DNA of 64,000 nt from DASSUW01 sp963789005 (GCA_963789005.1 CAWBIZ010000005.1:496001-560000); one strand, 5' to 3'. Counted from the first letter of the stretch, positions 33,067 to 40,878 are shown. A program made the numbers and translations. Notes: generated by a model from the letters alone, not told the origin.

Positions 33067-34326
33067 ATGGCTTCTGAGCGGTCCGTGAGCGTCGGCGGCG
33101 TGCAGATCGGCGGCGGCGCGCCCGTCGTCGTCCAGACGATGACGAAGACGGAGACCGCGAACCTCGGCGCGACGATGGAGCAGATCCGCAAGGTCGCGGA
33201 CGCGGGCGCCGACATCGTGCGGGTCGCGGTCCCGCGCGACAAGGACATCGAGGCGCTGAAGACGATCGTCGTCGAGTCGCCGATCCCGGTGATCGCCGAC
33301 ATCCACTTCAACCACACGCTGGCGCTGAAGGCGATCGACGCCGGGGCGCACTGCATCCGGCTCAACCCCGGCAACATCGGCGGGCCGGAGAAGGTCGCCG
33401 AGGTGGCCGACCGGGCGCGTGCCGCGGGCACGCCGATGCGCATCGGCGTCAACTCCGGCTCGCTCCCCAAGCACCTGCACGAGCTCGAGCGCGACAACCC
33501 CGTCGAGGCGCTCGTAACGGCCGCCGTCGAGTTCGTCCATTTGATGGAGCGCCTGCGGTTCGAGAACTTCAAGGTCTCGATCAAGTCGACCAACGTGCCG
33601 TACACGATCGCCGCCAACCGGCTGTTGTCCGAGCGCATCCCGTACCCGCTGCACCTCGGCATCACCGAGGCCGGGACCAAGTGGTCGGGCTCGCTCAAGT
33701 CGGCAGTCGGGCTCGGCACGCTGCTGGCCGACGGGATCGGCGACACGATCCGCATCTCGCTCTCGACCTTCCACGCCGAGGAGGAGGTCAAGGTCGCCTG
33801 GGAGATCCTCAAGGCTTTGAAGCTGCGGGAGCGCGGCCCGGTCCTGATCGCCTGCCCGACGTGCGGGCGCCTGCAGTTCGACATGGACACCGTGGTGGCC
33901 GACATCGAGCGCCGGCTCGAGGCCTACGAGGACCCGATCGAGGTCGCCGTGCTCGGCTGCGCGGTCAACGGCATCGGCGAGGCCTCGCACGCCGACTTCG
34001 GGATCACGGGCGCCAAGAACGAGGGCCTGATCTTCTCCCGCGGCAAGGCCTTGAAGAAGGTCCCGCAGGAGCGGCTCGTCGACGAGCTGTTCCTGGAGAT
34101 CGACAAGTACACGCAGACGAAGCGGATCGACGTCGATGCGGGCGAGCAGGCCGAGGGCGCCGAGTGGCTGCAGCGGATCGAGGAGGAGAACGCCGGCGAG
34201 CTCACGCCCGAGCGGCTCGCCAAGCTCGAGGCCGAGAGCGCCCGCGCGGACGCCGACGCGATGGACGACGTGCTGCTCGACGAGGAAGCGTCGCCCACCG
34301 AAGGGCGACGCTTCACGCGAGCCTGA
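33067..34326 (+). CDS. ispG: 4-hydroxy-3-methylbut-2-en-1-yl diphosphate synthase (flavodoxin/ferredoxin) IspG
   Basis: Iron-sulfur enzyme of the MEP pathway that makes HMBPP. It has 419 aa. The N-terminal TIM barrel begins VGGVQIGGGAPVVVQTMTKT then ETANLGATMEQI. The 4Fe-4S ligands are visible as CPTCGR and GCAVNGIGEASHADFG. After about residue 350 there is a 50-residue acidic C-terminal extension (EGAEWLQRIEEENAGELTPE...) beyond the usual end, which I do not recognise. The 3' end overlaps the convergent DUF559 gene by 14 bp. Confidence 0.95.
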   Translation: MASERSVSVGGVQIGGGAPVVVQTMTKTETANLGATMEQIRKVADAGADIVRVAVPRDKDIEALKTIVVESPIPVIADIHFNHTLALKAIDAGAHCIRLNPGNIGGPEKVAEVADRARAAGTPMRIGVNSGSLPKHLHELERDNPVEALVTAAVEFVHLMERLRFENFKVSIKSTNVPYTIAANRLLSERIPYPLHLGITEAGTKWSGSLKSAVGLGTLLADGIGDTIRISLSTFHAEEEVKVAWEILKALKLRERGPVLIACPTCGRLQFDMDTVVADIERRLEAYEDPIEVAVLGCAVNGIGEASHADFGITGAKNEGLIFSRGKALKKVPQERLVDELFLEIDKYTQTKRIDVDAGEQAEGAEWLQRIEEENAGELTPERLAKLEAESARADADAMDDVLLDEEASPTEGRRFTRA

Positions 34327-35107
34327 GCAGCGCTCCGAACTGCGCACTGAGGGGGATCGGCTCGGTTGTCAGCCGTCTCCATGTGATGCGGACGACTCGG
34401 TGGCCCGCGGCTGTGAGCGCCGCGTCCTTGCGGCGGTCGCGCTCGAACGCGGCGCGGGTCTTGTGGGTGCCGTAGCCGTCGACCTCGACGATGAGGTTGT
34501 GCTCGGGCCAGTACGCGTCGACCTCGTAGCCCGCGACGATGGCGTTGGTCTTCGGCATCGGCAGCTGGGCCTGGCGGCACAGCCGCTTCAGCAGCTTCTC
34601 GGCGTCCGAGCGTGTGAACCCGTCCGCGGTGATCTGGCGTTCCATGAGGCCGAGAATCTCCGCCTGCTCGAGCGCGCGCTCGTACTGCGCCGTCGTGAGG
34701 ATTCGCCTCAGATCGGTGAGGGTCCGATGCGGCCTCGTTACGCGCAGGCCCATCTCAACTGCGGCATTGAGGGAGGCGGTGCGGTGAACTCGGAGGCCGG
34801 GCCGGGACCGCCGTCCCTGGCCTTGCACGGTGATGTGGATGACGCGGTCTCGCCTCGCGAATCCCCAGACGGCGGCCGCCGAGTGATGGCTGAGCGCCGC
34901 GTCGGGGCCGCATGCGAGCAGCGCCGCCATCTCGCGTCCCCACTCGCTCGTCGTAGGGCCGACGTGGAAGACGCCGCGATAGAGCGGGACGAGCCAGCCG
35001 GCCCGCACTCTACGTGCGATGGAGCGCCGGCCAACCCCGGCATTGAGGAGTTGCGCGGTCGTGACGACACCATGCTGGGTCGCCGCGAGCGCGACGATGG
35101 GGTGCAT
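34313..35107 (-). CDS. AbiEi-like wHTH / DUF559 (Vsr-like) domain protein
   Basis: A 264-aa two-domain protein. The N-terminal winged helix of AbiEi antitoxin type is HPIVALAATQHGVVTTAQLL then NAGVGRRSIARRVRAGWLVP. The C-terminal DUF559 domain, related to Vsr/restriction nucleases, has YEVDAYWPEHNLIVEVDGYG then THKTRAAFERDRRKD, with the D...E-x-D carboxylates in place. No AbiEii-type toxin lies beside it. ATG 35107 is preferred, but the frame stays open upstream to GTG 35230 across palindromic repeats. One stretch of the middle region (34751-34768) matches a dispersed intergenic repeat. Role in defence or DNA repair is not established. Confidence 0.75.
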   Translation of the reverse strand: MHPIVALAATQHGVVTTAQLLNAGVGRRSIARRVRAGWLVPLYRGVFHVGPTTSEWGREMAALLACGPDAALSHHSAAAVWGFARRDRVIHITVQGQGRRSRPGLRVHRTASLNAAVEMGLRVTRPHRTLTDLRRILTTAQYERALEQAEILGLMERQITADGFTRSDAEKLLKRLCRQAQLPMPKTNAIVAGYEVDAYWPEHNLIVEVDGYGTHKTRAAFERDRRKDAALTAAGHRVVRITWRRLTTEPIPLSAQFGALLRLA

Positions 35108-35215
35108 TTCGTCAACGCCGGCCCTGCCGGACGAGCCCGGTTGACGTTGCGCACCTCTACGGTGCGCTTCGTCAACCGCGGGCGGCGAGAGCGAGGAAAG
35201 TTGACGAAATGCACC
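35101..35215. repeat. Two tandem palindromic elements at the 5' end of the AbiEi/DUF559 gene
   Basis: A 16-bp motif, GGTGCNNTTCGTCAAC, occurs at 35101 and 35161. Its inverse, GTTGACGNNNYGCACC, occurs at 35140 and 35200. Each 55-bp unit is an inverted repeat with a 23-base centre, and the units recur at exactly 60 bp. The array covers the likely promoter and start codon of the minus-strand gene. AbiEi antitoxins are known to repress their own promoters by binding inverted repeats, so an operator role is plausible; a REP-like element is the alternative. Confidence 0.75.
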
Positions 35216-35257
35216 ACCGGCCACGCCCACTAGAGGCTGGGCGCGGCCGATCTCACC

Positions 35258-35284
35258 CCCTCGATGCCGCAGTTAAGCGAAGGA
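35258..35284. repeat. Dispersed-repeat copy downstream of sodA
   Basis: CCCCCTCGATGCCGCAGTTA followed by AGCGAAG is a variant of the CCCTCAATGCCGC(C/A)GTTGA element. It lies in the 58-bp gap immediately after the sodA stop codon. Confidence 0.5.
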
Positions 35285-35288
35285 GCGG

Positions 35289-35894
35289 CTACGCCACCGC
35301 CGAGTAGCGCTCGGCGACCGCGTCCCAGTTGACGACGTTCCACCACGCGTCGATGTAGTCCGGGCGCTTGTTCTGGTACTTGAGGTAGTAGGCGTGCTCC
35401 CAGACGTCGACGCCCAGCAGCGGCGTCTGGCCGCTGGAGATCGGGTTGTCCTGGTTGGCGCTGCCGGCCACGGCGAGGCCGGAGCCGTCGTGCACGAGCC
35501 ACGACCAGCCGGAGCCGAACTGGTTGACGCCCGTCTCCTTGAAGGTGCCCTGGAAGTCCGAGAACGAGCCGAAGGCGGAGTCGATCGCTTCCGCCAGGGC
35601 GCCGGAAGGCTTCCCGCCGCCGTCGGGGCTCATCCACGTCCAGAACAGCGAGTGGTTGTAGTGGCCGCCGCCGTTGTTGCGGACCGCCTTCTGCTTGTCG
35701 GAGGGCAGCGAATCGAGGTTCTGGAGGACCTCCTCGATCGGCTTGCCGTTCCAGTCCGTGCCCTCCAGCGCCGCGTTGACCTTGTCCACGTACGCCTGGT
35801 GGTGCTTGTCGTGATGCACGCGCATCGTCGCCTCGTCGATGTGCGGCTCGAGCGCGTCGTACGCGTAGGGAAGAGCGGGGACCTCGTACGCCAT
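35289..35894 (-). CDS. sodA: Superoxide dismutase (Mn/Fe type)
   Basis: Dismutates superoxide to oxygen and peroxide. It has 201 aa from ATG 35894, preceded by AGGAG seven bases upstream; an in-frame start 13 codons earlier has no such site. Metal ligands are seen in MRVHHDKHHQAY (His), NHSLFW (His) and DVWEHAYYLKYQNKR (Asp, His). The tryptophan-rich GWSWLVHDGSGLAVAGSANQ motif suits the Mn/Fe family; the metal cannot be fixed from sequence. Divergent from proS by 55 bp. Confidence 0.95.
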   Translation of the reverse strand: MAYEVPALPYAYDALEPHIDEATMRVHHDKHHQAYVDKVNAALEGTDWNGKPIEEVLQNLDSLPSDKQKAVRNNGGGHYNHSLFWTWMSPDGGGKPSGALAEAIDSAFGSFSDFQGTFKETGVNQFGSGWSWLVHDGSGLAVAGSANQDNPISSGQTPLLGVDVWEHAYYLKYQNKRPDYIDAWWNVVNWDAVAERYSAVA

Positions 35895-35933
35895 CACTGC
35901 ACTCCTGTCTGTCGTCGTCACTTCGCTACACAC

Positions 35934-35939
35934 TAGGCT
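35934..35939 (+). promoter_or_regulatory. Possible -10 box for proS
   Basis: TAGGCT ends ten bases before ATG 35950 in the sodA-proS divergent gap, consistent with a very short or absent leader. Confidence 0.3.
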
Positions 35940-35949
35940 CTCCGCCTCG

Positions 35950-37632
35950 ATGACCAGGCTCTCCCGCTACTTCCTGCCGACGGAGAAGCAGGCGCCCGCT
36001 GACGCCGAGGCGCTCTCCCACCGGCTGATGGTCCGCGCGGGTCTGATCCGGCAGCTCGGAGCCGGCATGTGGACCTGGCTACCCGCAGGCTGGCGAGTTC
36101 ATGAGAACGCCGCCCAGATCGTGCGCGAGGAGCTCGACCGGATCGGCAGCCACGAGATGTTGATGCCGGTGCTCAACCCGGCGGAGCTGTGGCAGCGCAG
36201 CGGCCGCTACGAGATCGAGGAGCTGTTCAAGCTCAAGGACCGCCGCGGCGCCGACCTCGTGCTGGCGATGACGCACGAGGAGGTCATCACCACGCACGTC
36301 GCCCCCGCCGTGCGCTCCTACCGCGACCTGCCGCTGTTCCTCTACCACTTCCAGACGAAGGAGCGCGACGAGCCTCGTCCGCGCGCCGGCGTGCTGCGCA
36401 CGCGCGAGTTCATCATGAAGGACGCATATACCTTCGACCGCGACCGCGAGGCGCTCGACGCGTCCTATGACAAGCACCGCGAGGCCTACGACCGGATCTT
36501 CGATCGGGTGGGGCTCGAGTGGTACCGCGTGGAGTCCGACGTCGGGATGATGGGCGGCGTCGGCGCCCACGAGTACATGGCGCCCTCCCCGGCGGGCGAG
36601 AACGACGTCGCGCTCGCGCCGGGCTACGCGGCCAACGTCGAGGTGGCCAGTGCGCAGGCCCAGCCGGTCGAGCTGCCCGAGGGCATCGCGGAGCCCGAGC
36701 TCGTCGACACGCCCGGGCTGACCACCGTGCGCGAGGTCGCCGACCGCATGAACGTCCCCGCCGGCGCGCTGCTGAAGGCGTTCCCGGTGATCGTCGAGGA
36801 CCGGGGCCTCGTGATGGTGATCGTGCGCGGCGATCACCGCGTGAACGAGATCAAGCTCGCGAACGCGCTCGGCGCGCCGTTCCGGCCGGCGCGCGAGGAC
36901 GACTTCGCCGACCGCATCGGGCCCGCGGGGTACATCGGGCCGGTCGGGATCGACGTGCCGATCCTGCTCGACGACGCGGTCGAGCCGGGCGCGTACATCA
37001 CGGGCGCGAACCGCGACAACGCCCACCTGCGCGGCGTCGAGCCGGGCCGCGACTTCCCGTTCAAGCGCGGCGACGTGCGGCGCGTCGAGCCCGGCGACAC
37101 CGTCGACGGGCATCCGCTCCGGATCGAGCCGGCGATCGAGGTCGGCAACATCTTCAAGCTCGGCACGCGCTTCTCCGAGCCGCTCAACGCGACCTACCTC
37201 GACGAGTCGGGCACGCCGCAGCCGATCTGGATGGGCTCGTACGGCATCGGACCGGCGCGCATCACGGCCGCCGCCGTCGAGCAGTACGCCGACGACGCGG
37301 GGATCTCGTGGCCGCGCGCGATCGCGCCGTTCGACATCCATCTCGTCGGGCTCGGCAAGGAGGACAGCGAGGAGCGGGCGCTGGCGGAGAAGCTCTACGA
37401 GGAGCTGGGGGAGACCGGCGTGCGCGTGCTCTACGACGATCGCGACGTCGGCCCGGGGGAGAAGTTCGCCGACGCCGAGCTGCTGGGCGTGCCGCTGCGG
37501 TTGACGGTCGGGCGGCGGACGCTGGCCAACGGTGAGATCGAGGCGCAGGTGCGGCGCGGCCGCGAGACGCGCGCGCTGCCGCTGGAGGGGGCCGTCGACG
37601 CGGCCGTGGACCTGTGGCGGACCCTTCCGTAA
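35950..37632 (+). CDS. proS: Prolyl-tRNA synthetase (bacterial type)
   Basis: Class II synthetase charging tRNA-Pro, 560 aa. The bacterial architecture is evident: motif 1 region (ENAAQIVREELDRIGSHEML), motif 2 (RPRAGVLRTREFIMKDAYTF), an inserted editing domain between about residues 225 and 400 (LLKAFPVIVEDRGLVMVIVR), motif 3 (MGSYGIGPARITAAAVEQ) and the C-terminal anticodon-binding domain (FDIHLVGLGKEDSEERALA). The end overlaps the pgsA start by 19 bp. Confidence 0.97.
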   Translation: MTRLSRYFLPTEKQAPADAEALSHRLMVRAGLIRQLGAGMWTWLPAGWRVHENAAQIVREELDRIGSHEMLMPVLNPAELWQRSGRYEIEELFKLKDRRGADLVLAMTHEEVITTHVAPAVRSYRDLPLFLYHFQTKERDEPRPRAGVLRTREFIMKDAYTFDRDREALDASYDKHREAYDRIFDRVGLEWYRVESDVGMMGGVGAHEYMAPSPAGENDVALAPGYAANVEVASAQAQPVELPEGIAEPELVDTPGLTTVREVADRMNVPAGALLKAFPVIVEDRGLVMVIVRGDHRVNEIKLANALGAPFRPAREDDFADRIGPAGYIGPVGIDVPILLDDAVEPGAYITGANRDNAHLRGVEPGRDFPFKRGDVRRVEPGDTVDGHPLRIEPAIEVGNIFKLGTRFSEPLNATYLDESGTPQPIWMGSYGIGPARITAAAVEQYADDAGISWPRAIAPFDIHLVGLGKEDSEERALAEKLYEELGETGVRVLYDDRDVGPGEKFADAELLGVPLRLTVGRRTLANGEIEAQVRRGRETRALPLEGAVDAAVDLWRTLP

Positions 37633-38294
37633 AGGGCACGCCGAGCGAGCGGGCCGCCGAAGCGGCCGAGCGCGCCCGGCTCACGTTCCGGCGGTTGTTC
37701 GGGCTCGACCGCTCAGGCCCGCCGCCCCCGCAGACCCTGCGCGGACAGCCCCTGAACCCGTGGACGATCCCGAACGCGATCGGCTACGTCCGGCTGGCGC
37801 TGATCCCGGTGTTCCTCGTCCTGGCCTTCTCGTCGGGCGACGGGCAGAGCGCGCTCGCGGTGATCGTGTTCGGCGTGATCGGCTGGTCGGACTACTTCGA
37901 CGGCATCGCCGCGCGCGTGACCGGCCAGTACTCGCGGCTGGGCGCGCTGCTCGACCCCCTGGTGGACCGCATGCTCGTGCTCTCGGGGGCGATCGTCTGC
38001 TGGCACTACGAGCTGCTCCCGCGGTGGGCGATCGCGGTGCTCGCGCTGCGCGAGCTGTTCATGCTCGGGCTCGTGCGCTGGGGCCTGCGTCAGGGCGCGG
38101 ACATCAAGATCAACTGGCTCGGCCGGCTGGGCGTGTGGCCGGTCATGAGCGCGCTCTTCGCCGCCATGGCGGGGCTCGAGACGGTCGGCGCGGTGCTGCT
38201 CTACATCGGGGTCGCGATGACGCTCGGATCGACCGCGCAGTACGTCCGCGAGGGGGTCAGATTCCGTGCCTCTCGACCCTCAAGTACAGGTTGA
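37614..38294 (+). CDS. pgsA: CDP-alcohol phosphatidyltransferase (PgsA family)
   Basis: Membrane enzyme joining CDP-diacylglycerol to an alcohol, probably glycerol-3-phosphate (PgsA). It has 226 aa from GTG 37614. A basic N-terminal 45 residues are followed by about six hydrophobic segments. The CDP-alcohol signature DGxxARx8GxxxDxxxD is present as YFDGIAARVTGQYSRLGALL then DPLVDR. Exact alcohol not provable. It uses CDP-DAG made by CdsA at 28.7 kb. Confidence 0.88.
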   Translation: MADPSVKGTPSERAAEAAERARLTFRRLFGLDRSGPPPPQTLRGQPLNPWTIPNAIGYVRLALIPVFLVLAFSSGDGQSALAVIVFGVIGWSDYFDGIAARVTGQYSRLGALLDPLVDRMLVLSGAIVCWHYELLPRWAIAVLALRELFMLGLVRWGLRQGADIKINWLGRLGVWPVMSALFAAMAGLETVGAVLLYIGVAMTLGSTAQYVREGVRFRASRPSSTG

Positions 38295-38303
38295 TGAATT
38301 CGC

Positions 38304-38309
38304 TATGCT
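38304..38309 (+). promoter_or_regulatory. Possible -10 box for the RsiG-like gene
   Basis: TATGCT followed by seven bases and ATG 38317. This supports ATG 38317 as a leaderless start rather than the upstream in-frame GTG 38266 or ATG 38305. Confidence 0.4.
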
Positions 38310-38316
38310 CGCCGGC

Positions 38317-38574
38317 ATGGACACATTCCCCGACCTCGGCTCCCTCTCCGATCAGGAGCTCAAGGACTTGATCCAGCAGCTCACGGACGAGGAGCAGGAG
38401 GTGTCCTACCGCCGGCGGATCCTGCACGGGAAGATCGACATCCTGCGCGCCGAGCTGGTCAACCGGCTGCGCAAGAAGCACGAGGGCGGGGAGGACGTCA
38501 TCTCCGGGGCCGACGTCCAGCGCCTGACCGACATCCTCGCCGGCCGCGCGGCCGGCGGCGGCGACGAGGTCTAG
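38317..38574 (+). CDS. RsiG-like small protein (predicted c-di-GMP-binding anti-sigma type)
   Basis: An 85-aa, mostly helical protein (MDTFPDLGSLSDQELKDLIQ...). Residues about 28-45 (EQEVSYRRRILHGKIDILRA) match the c-di-GMP-binding signature of RsiG, E-x3-S-x2-R-x3-Q-x3-D, at four of five positions, with His in place of Gln. RsiG proteins hold sporulation-type sigma factors (WhiG/FliA class) inactive with c-di-GMP; the Rubrobacter form is known to carry a single motif and act as a dimer. The assignment here is by motif only and no cognate sigma gene is adjacent. GTG 38266 would add 17 residues and overlap pgsA. Confidence 0.6.
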   Translation: MDTFPDLGSLSDQELKDLIQQLTDEEQEVSYRRRILHGKIDILRAELVNRLRKKHEGGEDVISGADVQRLTDILAGRAAGGGDEV

Positions 38575-38600
38575 GGACCTAGCGCCCGGGAGCGTCCCGG

Positions 38601-39071
38601 ATGGCGCATCACTGCCCCGAGTGCGGCTTCGTCGTCAACGAGGGAGCCAACTACTGCACCCGCTGCGGCGCCTTCGTCGGAACGCGCGAGCCGCGCGACG
38701 ACGTGACGACGGCGACGTACATCATCGACGAGCAGACGGGCGAGCTGCGGCCCGTCGACGTCGGCGACGTGGCGGCCGACAGCGGCGCCCTGGTCATCCG
38801 CTCGGGCGGCGGTCGCGTCGGGCAGTCGTTCCCGCTCGCCGGTGAGCGGATGACGATCGGCCGCTCGCCCGAGGCGGAGATCTTCCTCGACGACGTGACG
38901 GTCTCGCGCGACCACGCGGTGCTCGTGCGGCGCGCCGGCGAGTGGTTCCTCGACGACTCGGGGTCGCTCAACGGCACGTACGTGAACCGCCACCGGATCG
39001 ACTCGCACAAGCTCGAGGACGGCGACGAGCTGCAAGTCGGCAAGTACAAGCTGACCTACCTGGCCCGCTAG
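38601..39071 (+). CDS. FHA-domain protein with N-terminal zinc ribbon (GarA-like)
   Basis: A 156-aa protein. The N-terminus has two CxxC pairs (HHCPECGFVVNEGANYCTRC) forming a zinc ribbon, then a threonine-containing segment DDVTTATYIIDEQTG. It is followed by a C-terminal FHA domain (GERMTIGRSPEAEIFLDDVT, VSRDHAVLVRR, SLNGTYVNRHRID) for phosphothreonine binding. In mycobacterial GarA, adjacent threonines near the N-terminus are phosphorylated and then bound by the FHA domain, switching metabolic control; a parallel role is inferred. The next gene is an FtsR-type MerR regulator, as with Rv1827-Rv1828. Confidence 0.85.
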   Translation: MAHHCPECGFVVNEGANYCTRCGAFVGTREPRDDVTTATYIIDEQTGELRPVDVGDVAADSGALVIRSGGGRVGQSFPLAGERMTIGRSPEAEIFLDDVTVSRDHAVLVRRAGEWFLDDSGSLNGTYVNRHRIDSHKLEDGDELQVGKYKLTYLAR

Positions 39072-39073
39072 CG

Positions 39074-39850
39074 GTGGCCGACGACCCGCTCATCGCAGCG
39101 CCGCTGCCGCCGCCCGTGGAGGAAGAGGCGCCGCGCAAGTCGCTGACCATCGGCGCGGTCTGCAAGCAGCTCTCGCAGGAGTTCCCGGACATCTCGATCT
39201 CGAAGATCCGGTACCTCGAGGACCAGAAGCTGCTGTCGCCGCGACGCACGGCCGGCGGCTACCGGCTCTACGCGCAGACCGACGTCTCCCGCCTGCGCAC
39301 GATCCTGCGCCTGCAGCGCGACGAGTTCCTGCCGCTGCGGGTGATCCGGCAAGAGCTGGCGGCGGGCCGTGCCGAGGACGAGCCGCCCGCGCCGGGCGCC
39401 CCCGCGCCGGCGCCTGACACCGCGCGGCCGGGTGCCGCGCTGCGGCGGCTGACGTTCTCGCTGCGCGACCACGGAGCGCTCTACTCGCTCTCGGACGTGG
39501 TCGAGGAGACCGGCGCCGAGCCGCGGCTGGTGAAGGAGATGGAGGAGTTCGGGATCGTGCGCGGGGAGGTCCGCGGGGGCACGCGCTACTACGACGAGAC
39601 CGAGCGCGAGATCGTGCGCGCGGTCACCGAGCTGGCGCGCTACGGGGTGGCGGGGCGCAACCTGCGGGTCTTCAAGACGTCGGCCGAGCGCGAGGCGGCG
39701 CTGCTGCAGCAGATTCTCGCGCCGTCACTGCGCTCGCGGAACCCCGAGCGGCGCAAGGAGGCGATCGAGGCATTGGAGAATCTGGCCGCCGTCGCGTCGC
39801 ACCTGAAGCATCTGCTGCTGGTGCGCGACCTGCGGCGGATCGCAAAGTGA
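39074..39850 (+). CDS. MerR-family regulator, FtsR-like
   Basis: A 258-aa transcription factor from GTG 39074. A MerR winged helix at residues about 22-95 (SLTIGAVCKQLSQEFPDISI, then SKIRYLEDQKLLSPRRTAGG) is followed by a Pro/Ala linker. A second MerR-like helical segment (FSLRDHGALYSLSDVVEETG) and a C-terminal helix complete it. The family includes FtsR (Rv1828), an activator of ftsZ in Corynebacteriales. It lies two bases after the FHA gene and overlaps apt. Effector unknown. Confidence 0.85.
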   Translation: MADDPLIAAPLPPPVEEEAPRKSLTIGAVCKQLSQEFPDISISKIRYLEDQKLLSPRRTAGGYRLYAQTDVSRLRTILRLQRDEFLPLRVIRQELAAGRAEDEPPAPGAPAPAPDTARPGAALRRLTFSLRDHGALYSLSDVVEETGAEPRLVKEMEEFGIVRGEVRGGTRYYDETEREIVRAVTELARYGVAGRNLRVFKTSAEREAALLQQILAPSLRSRNPERRKEAIEALENLAAVASHLKHLLLVRDLRRIAK

Positions 39851-40371
39851 GCGACCTCGGCGAGCACATCCGCGACATCCCGGACTTCCCCAAGCCGGGG
39901 ATCCTGTTCAAGGACATCACGCCGCTGCTGCTCGATGCGAGTGCCCTGTCCGACGCGGTGGGGGAGCTGGCGGACTGGGCGCGGCCGCTGGAGGTCGACT
40001 TCGTCGTGGCCGCCGAGGCGCGCGGCTTCATCCTGGGGGCGGCGATCGCGCGCGATCTGGGGGTGGGCTTCGTGCCGGCGCGCAAGCCGGGCAAGCTGCC
40101 GCACGAGACGATCTCGGCGGAGTACATCCTCGAGTACGGCGTCGACGCGCTGGAGATGCACGCCGACGCGCTGGCCGACGGCGCGCGCGTGCTGCTGCAC
40201 GACGACCTGCTGGCCACGGGCGGCACCGCGCGGGCGCTTGCCGAGCTGATCGAGGGCGCCGGCGCGCAGATCGCGGGCTGCGCGTTCCTGGTCGAGCTGG
40301 CGTTCCTGGGCGGCCGCGACCGGCTCGCGGGCTACGACGTGCACGCGCTCTTGTCGTACGACGGCGAGTGA
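39847..40371 (+). CDS. apt: Adenine phosphoribosyltransferase
   Basis: Salvages adenine to AMP with PRPP. It has 174 aa. Blocks are HIRDIPDFPKPGILFKDITP, VVAAEARGFILGAAIARDLG, the adenine-phosphoribosyltransferase KPGKLPHETISAEYILEYG, and the PRPP-binding VLLHDDLLATGGTARALAEL. The GTG start overlaps the regulator's stop, and its own stop overlaps the SRPBCC gene. Confidence 0.95.
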   Translation: MSDLGEHIRDIPDFPKPGILFKDITPLLLDASALSDAVGELADWARPLEVDFVVAAEARGFILGAAIARDLGVGFVPARKPGKLPHETISAEYILEYGVDALEMHADALADGARVLLHDDLLATGGTARALAELIEGAGAQIAGCAFLVELAFLGGRDRLAGYDVHALLSYDGE

Positions 40372-40799
40372 TCGTCACGCGCTCGCGCACCGTGACGGCC
40401 GCGCCCGAGCGGGTCTGGGCGGTCGTGGGGGAGCCGCGCGCGTTGGCCCGCTGGTGGCCGCGGGTGGAGCGGGTGAAGGCGATCACCGCCGACGGCTGGA
40501 CGACCGTGCTGCGCTCCGAGCGCGGCCGGGCGGTGCGGGCCGACTGGCGGCTCGACGGCCAGGAGGTCGCGCGCCGGCGGGCGTGGGCGCAGGAGATCGA
40601 GGGCACGCCGTTCGCCAAGGTGCTGGCCGAGCGGCGCGTGGAGGTCGTGCTCGAGGAGGCGGGGGAGGGGACCCGGGTGACCTTGGAGCTGCGCCAGCGC
40701 GGCCGCGGGATGGCGCGCTTCGGGCGCTTCATGATGCGCCGCGCGGCGCGGCGGGAGCTGAACCAGGCGCTCGAGCGGCTCGAGCACGTGGTGCGATGA
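40368..40799 (+). CDS. SRPBCC (START/Bet v1-like) family protein
   Basis: A 143-aa protein with the hydrophobic-ligand-binding SRPBCC fold: VTRSRTVTAAPERVWAVVGE then PRALARWWPRVERV at the start, and a basic C-terminal helix (RAARRELNQALERLEHVV). Ligand unknown. GTG 40368 overlaps the apt stop. Confidence 0.75.
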   Translation: MIVTRSRTVTAAPERVWAVVGEPRALARWWPRVERVKAITADGWTTVLRSERGRAVRADWRLDGQEVARRRAWAQEIEGTPFAKVLAERRVEVVLEEAGEGTRVTLELRQRGRGMARFGRFMMRRAARRELNQALERLEHVVR

Positions 40800-40805
40800 G
40801 GCGCG

Positions 40806-40859
40806 GCCCCGCGATCCCGTGGTGCCCCGCGATCTCGTGGTGCCCCGCGATCTCGAGGG
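40806..40859. repeat. 18-bp tandem repeat, three copies
   Basis: GCCCCGCGATC(C/T)CGTGGT is repeated at 40806 and 40824, and with changes at 40842, in the gap between the SRPBCC gene and the FAD enzyme. An upstream in-frame extension of the FAD gene would encode it as VPRDLV-type repeats. Confidence 0.8.
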
Positions 40860-40878
40860 GTCGCCCCAGGGTGCGCGC

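Noticed and set aside
35101..35215. Possible CRISPR-like or attachment site
   Set aside because: The repeats alternate in orientation with conserved centre length, no spacers or integrase; better explained as operator or REP-like palindromes.
34313..35230. A complete type IV AbiE toxin-antitoxin pair
   Set aside because: Only the AbiEi-like DNA-binding half is present, fused to DUF559; neighbours are ispG and sodA, with no nucleotidyltransferase toxin.
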